DNA of 32,723 nt from an uncultured Opitutia bacterium (GTDB taxonomy: Bacteria > Verrucomicrobiota > Verrucomicrobiia > Opitutales > Opitutaceae). Position 1 is the first letter of the stretch. The number at the start of each line of letters is the position of its first letter. The stretch covers positions 1 through 32,723 of the forward strand of contig CAIMAQ010000092.1 in NCBI GenBank assembly GCA_903839035.1. Reading direction: 5' to 3'. The notes below the pieces were generated by a model. The model did no database searches, was not told where the DNA came from, and was given only the letters and a program-made list of their open reading frames with translations. Both the position numbers and the translations under genes were made by a program. Below are positions 24,154-32,723 of this stretch, piece after piece.

Positions 24154-25368
24154 GTGAGTTCCCGTTCCACCTTCATCGGCGCCGTCGAAATCGGCACCTC
24201 CAAAATCACCGCCCTCGTCGGCGAATACACCGGCCGCGAGCTCGCCATCATCGGCCACGGCGAATGCTCGTCGCGCGGCGTCATCAAGGGCGCCGTCGTC
24301 GACTACAAGGCCGCCAGCGAGTGCACGCACAGTGCGCTGGAGCAGGCGGAGCGTGACGCCGGCGAGCGGATCGAGCTCGTGTTTCTCGCCCAGACCGGCG
24401 GCCACCTCGAGGGTTTCTACAACGAGGCCGCGGTCAACGTGAAGGCGGCGGACAACATGATCGACGCCGCCGATATCCGGACGGTGAGCGACCTGGCCAA
24501 GTCGAAGGAGCTCCCCGCCGGCCGCATGGTGGTGCACAACATCCGCCGGCCCTTCCGCGTGGACGGCCGCCTCATCCCGGGTACACCGGAAAATCTCGTC
24601 GGGCAGCGCCTGGAAGTCGGCTATTGGACCGTCCACGGCCAGGAACAGCGCCTCGCTGACAATATCCACGTCATCCGCGGCTTTAATCTCGAGGTGCGCG
24701 AGCTCGTCCTCGCGAGCCTCGCCTCCGGCCACATGGTCACCACCCCCGAGGACCGCCAGCACGGCGTGCTGGCGATCGACCTCGGTGCGGGCACGACCGA
24801 TTACGTGCTGTACCGCGATGGCGGGCCGCACACGACGGGCGTCGTGCCGGTCGGCGGCTCCCATCTGACCAACGACCTCAGCATCGGCCTCCGCCTCACC
24901 GAGGGTCAGGCGGAAAAACTCAAGCTCCGCTTCGGCCGCGCGGCGCTCCAGGCCCGCGACAAAGCCGAGAAGGTCTGGCTCGACGGCAACTTCGCCATCG
25001 GGGACCGCCAGTTTCCCCGCCAGGCCATCGAACAGATCACCGCCGCCCGCACGTGGGAACTGCTCGAGGTCGTGAAGAAGCGGCTCGGCAACGCCTTCTC
25101 CCCCGAGACCTGCGCCGCGGGCGTCGTCCTCACCGGTGGCACCGCCAAGCTTCCCGGCATCGCGGAGACCGCGGCCAAGGTCTTCGGCGTGCCGGCGCAT
25201 CTCGGCGAGACTCCCACCTGGGTGGCCGACAACCTTCGCGACCCGGGCAACCACACGGCCCTGGGCCTGCTGTATTATGGCGTCCAGGCCCAGAGCGAGC
25301 GTCTGGCGACCGACCGGCGCCGCGGCGGGTTCCTCACCAACGTCAAACGCCTGTTCGCCAGCGCCTGA
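24154..25368 (+). CDS. ftsA: Cell division protein FtsA (actin-like Z-ring tether)
   Basis: A 404-residue actin-fold ATPase that tethers FtsZ to the membrane and recruits later division proteins. The N-terminal phosphate loop region is GAVEIGTSKITALVGEY, the 1C subdomain contains VDYKAASECTHSALEQAE, and the second phosphate motif is AIDLGAGTTDYVLY (Asp209). Near the end, VLTGGTAKLPGIAE is the adenosine motif. The last 14 residues (GGFLTNVKRLFASA) form a short amphipathic helix, as used by FtsA for membrane binding. The start is GTG at 24154, 18 bases past the ftsQ stop, without a visible Shine-Dalgarno. ftsZ begins five bases after the stop. Confidence 0.94.
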   Translation: MSSRSTFIGAVEIGTSKITALVGEYTGRELAIIGHGECSSRGVIKGAVVDYKAASECTHSALEQAERDAGERIELVFLAQTGGHLEGFYNEAAVNVKAADNMIDAADIRTVSDLAKSKELPAGRMVVHNIRRPFRVDGRLIPGTPENLVGQRLEVGYWTVHGQEQRLADNIHVIRGFNLEVRELVLASLASGHMVTTPEDRQHGVLAIDLGAGTTDYVLYRDGGPHTTGVVPVGGSHLTNDLSIGLRLTEGQAEKLKLRFGRAALQARDKAEKVWLDGNFAIGDRQFPRQAIEQITAARTWELLEVVKKRLGNAFSPETCAAGVVLTGGTAKLPGIAETAAKVFGVPAHLGETPTWVADNLRDPGNHTALGLLYYGVQAQSERLATDRRRGGFLTNVKRLFASA

Positions 25369-25373
25369 CCGCC

Positions 25374-26633
25374 ATGAATCTCAACGAACTGCCCCTCGAA
25401 CACTCGCTGCTGACGGACCGCAACATCGCAATCAAGCTCGTCGGCGTCGGCGGCGCCGGCTCCAACGCCGTGGACCGGCTGAAGATGGAAAATCTCGAGC
25501 GGCTGCAGCTCGCGGTGATCAACACCGATTACCAGGCGCTGGCCAGCTCGCCGGTGCAGGACAAGGTGCTGATCGGCATGAGCGTCACGCGCGGCCTGGG
25601 CGCCGGCGGCGATCCCGACCTCGGCCGCGAGGCCGCCGAGGCGGACCGCGAGAAGATCACCAGCGTGGTGAAGGGCTGCGACCTTGTTTTCCTCATCGCC
25701 GGCATGGGCGGCGGCACGGGCAGCGGCGCGATGCCGATCGTGGCCGAGATCGCCGCGGAGTCGGGCGCGCTGGTCATCGCGTTTGTGACGCTGCCCTTCA
25801 GCTTCGAGGGCGGCCGCCGGCTCAAGCAGGCGGAAGAGGGCATGCTCGCGCTGCGCAAGGTGTGCGACGCCGTCATCCCGCTGCCGAACGACATCCTGCT
25901 CCAGGAAGGCGCCGATGACACCAGCGTGCTCGACTCGTTCGCCCGGGCCGACGAGTGGATCGGCCGCGGCGTGAAGTCCATCTGGGCGATGCTGTTCAAG
26001 ACCGGCCTCATCAACCTCGATTTCGCCACCCTGCGGCAGATGTTCCAGCAACGCGGCGGCAAGACGCTGTTCGGCCTCGGCGAGGGCACCGGCGACAACG
26101 CGGTGGCCGACGCCATCGCGAGCCTGAAGCTCTGCCCGCTCCTGCACACCCCGGAATTTTCCCGCAAGGCCGACCGGCTGCTGGTGAACATCATCGGCGG
26201 CACCGACCTGACGCTGCCGAAGGTAAACGAGTTGATGACGTCCATCACCGACCAGTTTGGCCGCGAATCGCACATCATCATGGGGGCGGTGATCGACGAA
26301 GGCCTGCAGAACCGCGTCGAGGTCTGCGTGCTCGGCACCAGCGACATGGGCGGTCGCAGCGTGCAGCCGCGCCGGCCCATGCCCACGCGGACCAAAAGCC
26401 CGATCCCGCGCGGCGAGGAAACCGCCCCGGCCTCCAGCGTGGCCGCGGTGCAGCCCGAGTTGATTTCGGCCCCGGCGACGCGCACGACGGCCGACAAGAC
26501 CGCGCAGGACGAGTTTGGCTTCGGCGAAATGGAAAGTCGCGGGCACTTCGAGAAGACCGACCGCAACCTGTTTGACGGCCAGGACCTCGACGTGCCGACG
26601 TACCTGCGCAAGGGCATCAAGATCGTGCTGTAG
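25374..26633 (+). CDS. ftsZ: Cell division GTPase FtsZ (divergent)
   Basis: A 419-residue tubulin-like GTPase forming the Z-ring. Nucleotide-binding loops are present: GVGGAGSNAVDRL (24-36), NTDYQAL, and the signature GMGGGTGSGA (110-119). The signature reads GGGTGSG, as in tubulins, instead of the usual bacterial GGGTGTG. The synergy (T7) loop is NLDFATL (214-220): Asn214 and Asp216 are kept, but the second catalytic-loop Asp of NxDFAD is Thr219. The linker (about 325-400) is Pro/Thr/Ala-rich, and the C-terminal peptide DVPTYLRKG matches the FtsA-binding tail. I chose the ATG at 25374 because the longer frame to 25053 is a shadow of ftsA. The next gene follows after 150 bases holding two palindromes. 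Confidence 0.95.
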   Translation: MNLNELPLEHSLLTDRNIAIKLVGVGGAGSNAVDRLKMENLERLQLAVINTDYQALASSPVQDKVLIGMSVTRGLGAGGDPDLGREAAEADREKITSVVKGCDLVFLIAGMGGGTGSGAMPIVAEIAAESGALVIAFVTLPFSFEGGRRLKQAEEGMLALRKVCDAVIPLPNDILLQEGADDTSVLDSFARADEWIGRGVKSIWAMLFKTGLINLDFATLRQMFQQRGGKTLFGLGEGTGDNAVADAIASLKLCPLLHTPEFSRKADRLLVNIIGGTDLTLPKVNELMTSITDQFGRESHIIMGAVIDEGLQNRVEVCVLGTSDMGGRSVQPRRPMPTRTKSPIPRGEETAPASSVAAVQPELISAPATRTTADKTAQDEFGFGEMESRGHFEKTDRNLFDGQDLDVPTYLRKGIKIVL

Positions 26634-26640
26634 GGGTAAG

Positions 26641-27830
<1,190 letters not shown>

Positions 27831-27842
27831 TTTCCCCGCGTC

Positions 27843-28505
27843 ATGCTCCCGGAACACCGCCAACTCCTGATGCGCGCCAACCGCCTGCTCGGTGCCGGCC
27901 TTGTCGAGGCTAACCTCGTGAAAATCGAGGATCTGGAGAAGGCGAACGAGAAACTGCTGGAAATCATGCAGGTGGAGCAGCCGCGGCAAAGCACCGTGCT
28001 GGGCATCCTCGCCTACCAGATGAAGGTCTTGAAGGAGGAGGACCTGCTCAACCACATCGTGGACAATGAGGGCGCGGGACTGGTGGACCTCCGCGGCTAT
28101 GAAGTGCCGGACGACGTGAAGAAATCCACGGACATCCCGACCTGCTGGGCGACTTGGTCCGTGCCGTTCGACCACGACGAGGATTTCCACTTTATCGCCA
28201 CCGCCTACTACCTGAGCCCGGCGGTGCGGAGCTTCTGGGAGAAACAGTATTCCGGCCCGATCCTCTGGTTCGGCAGCACGCTTGAGGTCATCGCCGACTA
28301 CCTCGAAAAACTGGTCGCCGAGCGCGTCGCCCCGCAGCCCCCGACCAGCGGTGGCTCCCGCCAGCCGTTTGCCAGCCTCGGCACCTCCGGCGGCACGCGC
28401 TCACCGTTTGGCACCGCCTCGCCGTTTCCGGCCAAGGGCCCGGTGCTCGTGCCGGCCGGGACCTCCACCCCGCCCATTCCGCTCGTGCCGCCGCCGCGGA
28501 ACTGA
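27843..28505 (+). CDS. Stand-alone MshEN-like (GspE N-terminal) domain protein with Pro/Ser/Gly-rich tail
   Basis: A 220-residue soluble protein. Residues about 12-160 resemble the MshEN domain found at the N-terminus of GspE/PilB/MshE ATPases. A first helical repeat reads RLLGAGLVEANLVKIEDLEKA, a second LGILAYQMKVLKEEDLLNHI, then VDLRGYEVPDDV and a beta-alpha unit. The RxLG..LV and LGILAY patterns recall the c-di-GMP-binding repeats of MshEN, but key residues are only partly kept. The tail (about 163-220) is Pro/Ser/Thr/Gly-rich and probably disordered. No ATPase part follows: the frame stops and the next gene, a full GspE-type ATPase, starts three bases later. It may regulate or be an accessory of that ATPase. 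The domain call is my pattern reading, not a profile hit. Confidence 0.65.
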   Translation: MLPEHRQLLMRANRLLGAGLVEANLVKIEDLEKANEKLLEIMQVEQPRQSTVLGILAYQMKVLKEEDLLNHIVDNEGAGLVDLRGYEVPDDVKKSTDIPTCWATWSVPFDHDEDFHFIATAYYLSPAVRSFWEKQYSGPILWFGSTLEVIADYLEKLVAERVAPQPPTSGGSRQPFASLGTSGGTRSPFGTASPFPAKGPVLVPAGTSTPPIPLVPPPRN

Positions 28506-28508
28506 CCC

Positions 28509-30218
28509 ATGCCCCTCGGAAAAGTCCAGACGCAGATCGTCTCCAAGCTGGTCGAGATGGGCCGGCTGTCCGAGCGGCAGCGCGACGTCATTGCGGCCGT
28601 CACCGCCGACTTGAACGGCGACGCCCTCGACCGGCTGCTGCAGGAAGAGCACCGCATCTCGCCGTTGCAGATCCTCGTGGCCAAGGGCCGCGCGCTGGGC
28701 CTCGCCCCCTACAACATCTCCCGCTACCGCATCACCCCGAGCACCTACGAGCGCATCCCGCAGGAGTTTTGCGTGGAAAACCTCGTCATCCCCGTGGGCC
28801 AGGTGGGCGACCTCCTGCTGGTGGTGTTTGCCAATCCTTTCGAGGTCACCGTCCCGGCCAAGATCCATGAGATGACCGGCCTGCGCGTGGTCCGCATGCT
28901 CGGCCGGGAAAAGGACCTCCGCGACAAGTTCAGCCAGGGCGCGAACAACCAGTCCACGGGTTTCGACGACGTCGTGCAGCAGATCGGCGCGGAGTACGGC
29001 AGCGTGCTCCAGGTCACCGAGGACGAACTCGTCAACGAGGAGTCCGGCCCGATCATCCAGCTCGCCAACCGCGTGATCGAGGACGCGTATTTTGCGGGGG
29101 CGAGCGACATCCACGTCGAGCCGCAGGAGAACGAAATCATCGTCCGCTACCGCATCGACGGCATGTGTCAGGAAAAGCTGCGCCTGCCCTCCAAGGTGGC
29201 GCCGGCCCTGGTCGCGCGCATCAAGATCATGTGCAACCTCGACATATCCGAGCGGCGCCTGCCGCAGGACGGTCGCATCATCTTCAAGCAGTACACCAAG
29301 AAATCCCTCGACCTCGACCTGCGTGTCTCGACCGCGCCGCTCAACCACGGCGAGGGCGTGGTCATGCGTATCCTCGACAAGCAGAAGGCGACGCTGCCGC
29401 TGCCCGCACTCGGCTTCTCCGAGGCGAACCTGGCCCGTTACCGCGAGATCATCCGCCAGCCCTACGGCATGATCCTGCACTGCGGCCCGACCGGTTCCGG
29501 CAAGTCGATGACGCTCTATTCCGCGCTCAACGAGATCAACTCGCCCGAGATCGTCATCCGCACCGCGGAGGACCCGATCGAGTACACGCTCGCCGGCATC
29601 AACCAGATGCAGATGCACCGGCAGATCGGGCTGACTTTCGCCACGGCGCTGCGCTCCTTCCTCCGGCAGGACCCCGACATCATCCTCGTGGGCGAAATTC
29701 GCGACAAGGAAACCGCCGACATTTCCGTCGAGGCGGCCCTCACCGGTCACTTGCTGCTCAGCACGCTGCACACCAACGACGCACCCAGCACGATCGCCCG
29801 TCTGACCGACATGGAGATCGAGCCGTTCATGATCTCCTCGTCGCTGCTGTGCGTCTGTTCCCAGCGCCTGGGCCGCCGCGTGTGCAAGACCTGCCGCATG
29901 GCCTACACCCCCGTCAGCCGGGAAAAGGAAATCATCGAGAAGGCCATCGGCTGGAGTGGCCAGATCTACAAGCACAACCCCCGCGGCTGCTCCAAGTGTA
30001 ACAACTCCGGCTACAAGGGTCGGATCGGCATCCATGAGCTGATGGTGACCAACGACGAACTGGTCGAAGGCATCAACAAGAAGACCGAGACTTCCGAATT
30101 GAAGCGCATCGCCATGCGGGGTGGCATGAAGACCCTCCACCAGGACAGCATGTTCAAGGTCAAGGATGGCCTGACCACGATGGAAGAGGCGCTCACCACG
30201 GTGCCCGCGGACATGTGA
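28509..30218 (+). CDS. GspE/PilB-family secretion or type IV pilus assembly ATPase
   Basis: A 569-residue hexameric cytoplasmic ATPase that powers extension of a type IV pilus or a type II secretion pseudopilus. The N-terminal GspE-N domain (about 1-145) is followed by the N2 domain (DIHVEPQENEIIVRYRIDG, about 200-218). The core ATPase has Walker A GPTGSGKS (326-333), Asp box TAEDPIEY, Walker B DPDIILVGEIRD (388-399) and His box LSTLHTNDA. The zinc tetracysteine set, CKTC (459-462) and CSKC (about 497-500), is intact, and GYKGRIGIHELM closes the domain. No pilin, PilC or secretin gene is adjacent, so pilus versus secretion cannot be settled. It is co-oriented with the MshEN-like gene and separated from it by three bases. 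Confidence 0.92.
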   Translation: MPLGKVQTQIVSKLVEMGRLSERQRDVIAAVTADLNGDALDRLLQEEHRISPLQILVAKGRALGLAPYNISRYRITPSTYERIPQEFCVENLVIPVGQVGDLLLVVFANPFEVTVPAKIHEMTGLRVVRMLGREKDLRDKFSQGANNQSTGFDDVVQQIGAEYGSVLQVTEDELVNEESGPIIQLANRVIEDAYFAGASDIHVEPQENEIIVRYRIDGMCQEKLRLPSKVAPALVARIKIMCNLDISERRLPQDGRIIFKQYTKKSLDLDLRVSTAPLNHGEGVVMRILDKQKATLPLPALGFSEANLARYREIIRQPYGMILHCGPTGSGKSMTLYSALNEINSPEIVIRTAEDPIEYTLAGINQMQMHRQIGLTFATALRSFLRQDPDIILVGEIRDKETADISVEAALTGHLLLSTLHTNDAPSTIARLTDMEIEPFMISSSLLCVCSQRLGRRVCKTCRMAYTPVSREKEIIEKAIGWSGQIYKHNPRGCSKCNNSGYKGRIGIHELMVTNDELVEGINKKTETSELKRIAMRGGMKTLHQDSMFKVKDGLTTMEEALTTVPADM

Positions 30219-30369
30219 GGTGGCGGTCTTTGCCCGCCGATTCACGGGTCGTCCCCCCCGTGGCGGAACCAGGCCGGATTCGCCCGCGGGAATGCCTTGG
30301 CTTGCCTCCCCGTCGCCTTCGTTACCTGCTGTACAGGCCCGTAATCATTCCGTCGGAACCACTCTTCCC

Positions 30370-30870
30370 ATGCGCCGCTTCCTTTCCCTCCTGCTCCTCC
30401 TGTCGGCCGCGTACACCGCGGGATGCGGGCGCAAGGAGATCACGTCCCTCCAGCGCATGGAGGCGGCGAACGTCGCCAGCGAGGCCCAGTTTGCACTCAC
30501 GCTGCGGGACTATGCCCGGGCGGAACCGCTGCTGACCAAGGCCACGGCGCTTTGCCCGGATACGCCCGAGTACTGGCAAAACCTGGGCGTGGTGCGCCGC
30601 CGGCGCGACAACCGCTCCGGAGCCAAGCAGGCCTACGCGCAGATGCGGGATGCGGCGCGCGACCTGTATAAGCAGGATGACAAAAAGACGGAGGCGCTGT
30701 TGCAGCAGGTTTACGCGCTGGCGCTGCTCGGCCGGGCCGACGACGCCCGGAGCCTGTTGGAAAAGGCGCAGAAGAATCACCCGGACGACCGCGCGCTCGG
30801 CGCCTTCGCCGACGGCAAGCAGCTCGACCGCATCCTGGCGGACCCGGCCTTCAAGGACATCGCGCTCTGA
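30370..30870 (+). CDS. Small lipoprotein with tetratricopeptide-like repeats
   Basis: A 166-residue exported protein. A basic start and hydrophobic stretch (MRRFLSLLLLLSAAYTAGC) end in a good lipobox (T-A-G-C), so it is probably a lipoprotein processed at Cys19. The mature part is helical: LRDYARAEPLLTKATALCPDTPEYWQNLGVV and ALALLGRADDARSLLEKAQKNHPDD are recognisable TPR units. Such proteins are protein-protein adaptors, sometimes for pilus or secretion assembly, but the partner is unknown here. I chose the ATG at 30370 because the upstream extension to 30220 lacks signal-peptide logic. The 151-base gap after the ATPase gene contains no other gene and no convincing terminator. Confidence 0.8.
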   Translation: MRRFLSLLLLLSAAYTAGCGRKEITSLQRMEAANVASEAQFALTLRDYARAEPLLTKATALCPDTPEYWQNLGVVRRRRDNRSGAKQAYAQMRDAARDLYKQDDKKTEALLQQVYALALLGRADDARSLLEKAQKNHPDDRALGAFADGKQLDRILADPAFKDIAL

Positions 30871-30883
30871 GTCGCATGGCCTG

Positions 30884-31519
30884 ATGCACGATTACTGGAT
30901 CGAATTTTCCCAGGTGGCGCTGGCGCACCTGCTGGCGGTGGCGAGCCCGGGACCGGATTTTGCCATCGTCCTGAAGCAGAGCCTCACCCACGGCCGCCGC
31001 ACCGCGATCTGGACCAGCCTCGGCATCGGCGTGGCGATCCTGTTGCACGTCACGTATTCGCTGCTCGGGCTCGGCCTGCTCATCCGCAGCTCGCCACTGT
31101 GGTTCACCCTCGTGAAATACGCCGGCGCGGCCTACGTCGCCTGGCTCGGCGTGCAGGCGTTGCGGACCAAGCCATTCGAGCCCACCGCGGCCAACCGGGG
31201 CGGCGCCCCGTTGCTGCCGAAGCCCCACGGCGCGTTCGCCACGGGCTTTTTGACGAACGCGCTGAACCCCAAGGCGACGCTCTTCTTCATCTCCCTCTTC
31301 GTCCTCGTGGTCAGCCCGGCGACGCCCAAGCTGATTCAGGCGGGTTACGGTTTGTGGATGAGCCTGGCGACAATGGCGTGGTTCACGTTCGTCTCGGTGG
31401 TATTCACCCGGGAGGACGTCCGCGGAAAGTTTCTGCGTCACGGCCACTGGATCGACCGTGCCCTCGGCGTGGTCTTCCTCGCGTTCGCCCTCAGCCTCGC
31501 GCTGGCGTCGGTGCGGTGA
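30884..31519 (+). CDS. LysE/RhtB family amino acid exporter
   Basis: A 211-residue inner membrane protein with about six hydrophobic segments. The family signature is the N-terminal SPGPDFAIVLKQSLTHGRRTAI, followed by WTSLGIGVAILLHVTYSLLGLGLLI, KYAGAAYVAWLGVQALR and FATGFLTNALNPKATLFFISLF. RhtB-type members export homoserine, threonine or other amino acids; the substrate cannot be told from sequence. It begins 13 bases after the lipoprotein stop and converges on the PNPOx-like gene 48 bases further on. There is no in-frame ATG upstream before the preceding gene, so the start at 30884 is firm. Confidence 0.93.
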   Translation: MHDYWIEFSQVALAHLLAVASPGPDFAIVLKQSLTHGRRTAIWTSLGIGVAILLHVTYSLLGLGLLIRSSPLWFTLVKYAGAAYVAWLGVQALRTKPFEPTAANRGGAPLLPKPHGAFATGFLTNALNPKATLFFISLFVLVVSPATPKLIQAGYGLWMSLATMAWFTFVSVVFTREDVRGKFLRHGHWIDRALGVVFLAFALSLALASVR

Positions 31520-31567
31520 GGGACCTTTCGGCGCCCCTCGGCCGCTTTGCCCGCGAGGGAAGAGACC

Positions 31568-31939
31568 TTACCAGGTTTGCGTCGCCGATTCGATGGTCAC
31601 GGCCAAGGTGGCCCGCAGCCAGCTGAACTTCTCCTTCATAAAATCGAAGTCAGGGCCGGAGGTCACGAACTGCGCCTGCCCCTTGATCAGGTAACCGGCC
31701 CCCGGTCCATGCAGGCCCCCAATCTTGCTGCTCCCCAGCGTGATCAGGACATGGGGATTCAGCTTAATGTTGGCCTCCGTCTTGTGCATGTACCCGGCAG
31801 GGATGAACAGCCGCCCGTCCGGCGAGATCTTGAGATAGCTGTTCCACGTGTTGACCAGGTGGGGCCCGTCCGGCCCGGAGGTGGCGATGGCCACCACCCC
31901 GTCCTTTTCCATTATTTTCAGCAGCTGGTCCGGGATCAT
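31568..31939 (-). CDS. PNPOx-fold (FMN-binding split barrel) protein
   Basis: A 123-residue compact protein of the pyridoxamine 5'-phosphate oxidase-like superfamily. The VVAIATSGPDGPHLVNTW strand-turn-strand, the FIPAGYMHKTEANIKLNPHV segment and the late GYLIKGQAQFVTSG strand are typical. In this superfamily that middle segment contacts FMN phosphate. The protein is far shorter than true PdxH (about 200 residues) and lacks its C-terminal block, so it is not a confident vitamin B6 enzyme; flavin reductase or F420/haem-related roles are alternatives. No Shine-Dalgarno was seen before the ATG. It may be transcribed with the FUSC-family gene upstream on the same strand, across a 94-base gap with no clear signal. 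Confidence 0.85.
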   Translation of the reverse strand: MIPDQLLKIMEKDGVVAIATSGPDGPHLVNTWNSYLKISPDGRLFIPAGYMHKTEANIKLNPHVLITLGSSKIGGLHGPGAGYLIKGQAQFVTSGPDFDFMKEKFSWLRATLAVTIESATQTW

Positions 31940-32033
31940 GGGGTAGTCCTATTGGTTGGGGGTAGGCGGCGAGCTAAACAGGCCAATCAAACAACCCCAA
32001 GCCCCAAACCTTGAACCGTTTGAGGTCCCCCGG

Positions 32034-32723
32034 TCAGCCCAGGGCGGTGGCGGGTGCGGTCGGGTGGGCGGATTGCGAGGCGGCCAGGAGCATGGCGCTC
32101 AGCTCGAGCGCGGCGCGGCTCATCTGGCCGAAGACCCAGTGCTCGCGCACTGCATTTGCGGCCGGGATGGGGGCGCGGTAAGATTCGAGTGCGGAGAGCA
32201 AATGGGTAAGGGCAGCGGAGGACACTTCGGTTGAGCCGACGCTCTCCGCGAGGGCTTCGAGGGCGTCGCCGGCCAGCGTTCCGAAGCGTGCGGCTTCGGG
32301 CTGGGTGAGCGGGGAACCGGGAGTGAGATGGAGTGCGATTGCCGTGAGCGCGCGGGTGAGGCGTTGGTTGCCGTTGGCGATCGCGGCGGCCTGCGTGAGG
32401 CCGTCTTGCTGGTGCTTTGGATCGGCCGCCATGCGCTGGAGCGAGGCGAACACGACACCGTTGGCGGTTTCGACGCGGCGCTTCGCGGCGATCGCAGGGG
32501 CGTCGTAGGCCCCGCCAGCGGCCAGCCGGGTTTGCAGGAGCAGCAGGTAGTCGCGGTTGGCGCGCAGGGCGTCGGCGAGATAGGCGGGGAAGCGCTGGCG
32601 TTCCCACACCGGCCAGAACAGCAGCGCGGCCAGCATGGCCAGTCCGCCGCCGGCGGCCGTCGCAATAAGACGGGAGATCGTGAACTCGATGGTCACCGCG
32701 CTCAAGGCTTCCGTCAGCAGCAC
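32034..32723 (-). CDS. FUSC-family membrane protein (3' part, cut by window end)
   Basis: The C-terminal 229 or so residues of a larger protein; the true start lies beyond the window, and the ATG at the very edge is probably internal. One clear membrane segment (LIATAAGGGLAMLAALLFWPVW, about residues 19-40 of the visible part) is followed by ERQRFPAYLADALRANRDYLLLL. This is the pattern at the end of the second membrane block in FUSC/YccS/aromatic acid exporter-like proteins (xxLWPxWExxRLPxxLAxALxAxxxYL). The rest is Ala-rich helical. Family members are implicated in efflux of aromatic compounds, but the function is unverified. Membership is judged from this short motif. Confidence 0.65.
   Translation of the reverse strand: MLLTEALSAVTIEFTISRLIATAAGGGLAMLAALLFWPVWERQRFPAYLADALRANRDYLLLLQTRLAAGGAYDAPAIAAKRRVETANGVVFASLQRMAADPKHQQDGLTQAAAIANGNQRLTRALTAIALHLTPGSPLTQPEAARFGTLAGDALEALAESVGSTEVSSAALTHLLSALESYRAPIPAANAVREHWVFGQMSRAALELSAMLLAASQSAHPTAPATALG

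Noticed and set aside
22975-25254. 759-codon minus-strand open frame across ddl, ftsQ and ftsA
   Set aside because: It covers three well-recognised plus-strand genes, has a composition typical of reverse-complement translation, and shows no domain.
28401-30245. 614-codon minus-strand open frame opposite the GspE-type ATPase
   Set aside because: It is a shadow of a conserved gene with all Walker and zinc motifs on the plus strand.

Overview
The window is a high-GC bacterial chromosome segment built around a complete division and cell wall (dcw) cluster. I infer a member of the Verrucomicrobiota, probably Opitutaceae. The grounds are the ddl-ftsQ-ftsA-ftsZ order, a meso-diaminopimelate type MurE (DNPR motif), a divergent FtsZ, and dispersed CCCACGGAATACACGGAA-type palindromes that I associate from memory with this group. 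The taxonomy is an inference, because the window holds no rRNA or other marker gene.

Layout. (1) 84-1382, plus strand: a type II NADH dehydrogenase. (2) 1414-6789, minus strand: a GH36-like alpha-galactosidase and a GH140-like (DUF5060/DUF4038) glycosidase, separated by a probable intrinsic terminator. Next comes a two-gene methionine sulfoxide repair operon (free Met-R-sulfoxide reductase, then MsrA) with a copy of the CCACGGAA palindrome at each end. (3) 7047-26633, plus strand: the dcw cluster. A four-copy TGGGN array with a 10-bp period (MraZ box) precedes mraZ. Then come a 78-codon small gene, rsmH, a positional ftsL, ftsI, murE, murF, mraY, murD, a LysM protein, ftsW, murG, a murC-murB fusion, ddl, ftsQ, ftsA and ftsZ. 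Many junctions overlap by 1-8 bases, which suggests translational coupling. (4) 26634-26783: an intergenic pair of GGGCGGGTC palindromes. (5) 26784-31519, plus strand: obgE, a stand-alone MshEN-like protein, a GspE/PilB-type ATPase, a small TPR lipoprotein and a LysE/RhtB exporter. (6) 31568-32723, minus strand: a PNPOx-fold protein and the 3' part of a FUSC-family membrane protein that runs off the window.

How the genes fit together. MurC, MurB, MurD, MurE, MurF and Ddl build the cytoplasmic UDP-MurNAc-pentapeptide. MraY and MurG place it on the lipid carrier, and FtsW with FtsI polymerise and crosslink it at the septum. FtsZ, FtsA, FtsQ and the FtsL-like protein position that machinery, and MraZ probably controls the promoter. 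The least conventional parts are the murC-murB fusion with a well-placed internal Shine-Dalgarno and ATG, the LysM protein between murD and ftsW, the small gene after mraZ, the altered FtsZ T7 loop, and the free-standing MshEN protein beside a secretion or pilus ATPase. No tRNA, rRNA, CRISPR array, insertion sequence or phage gene was seen.
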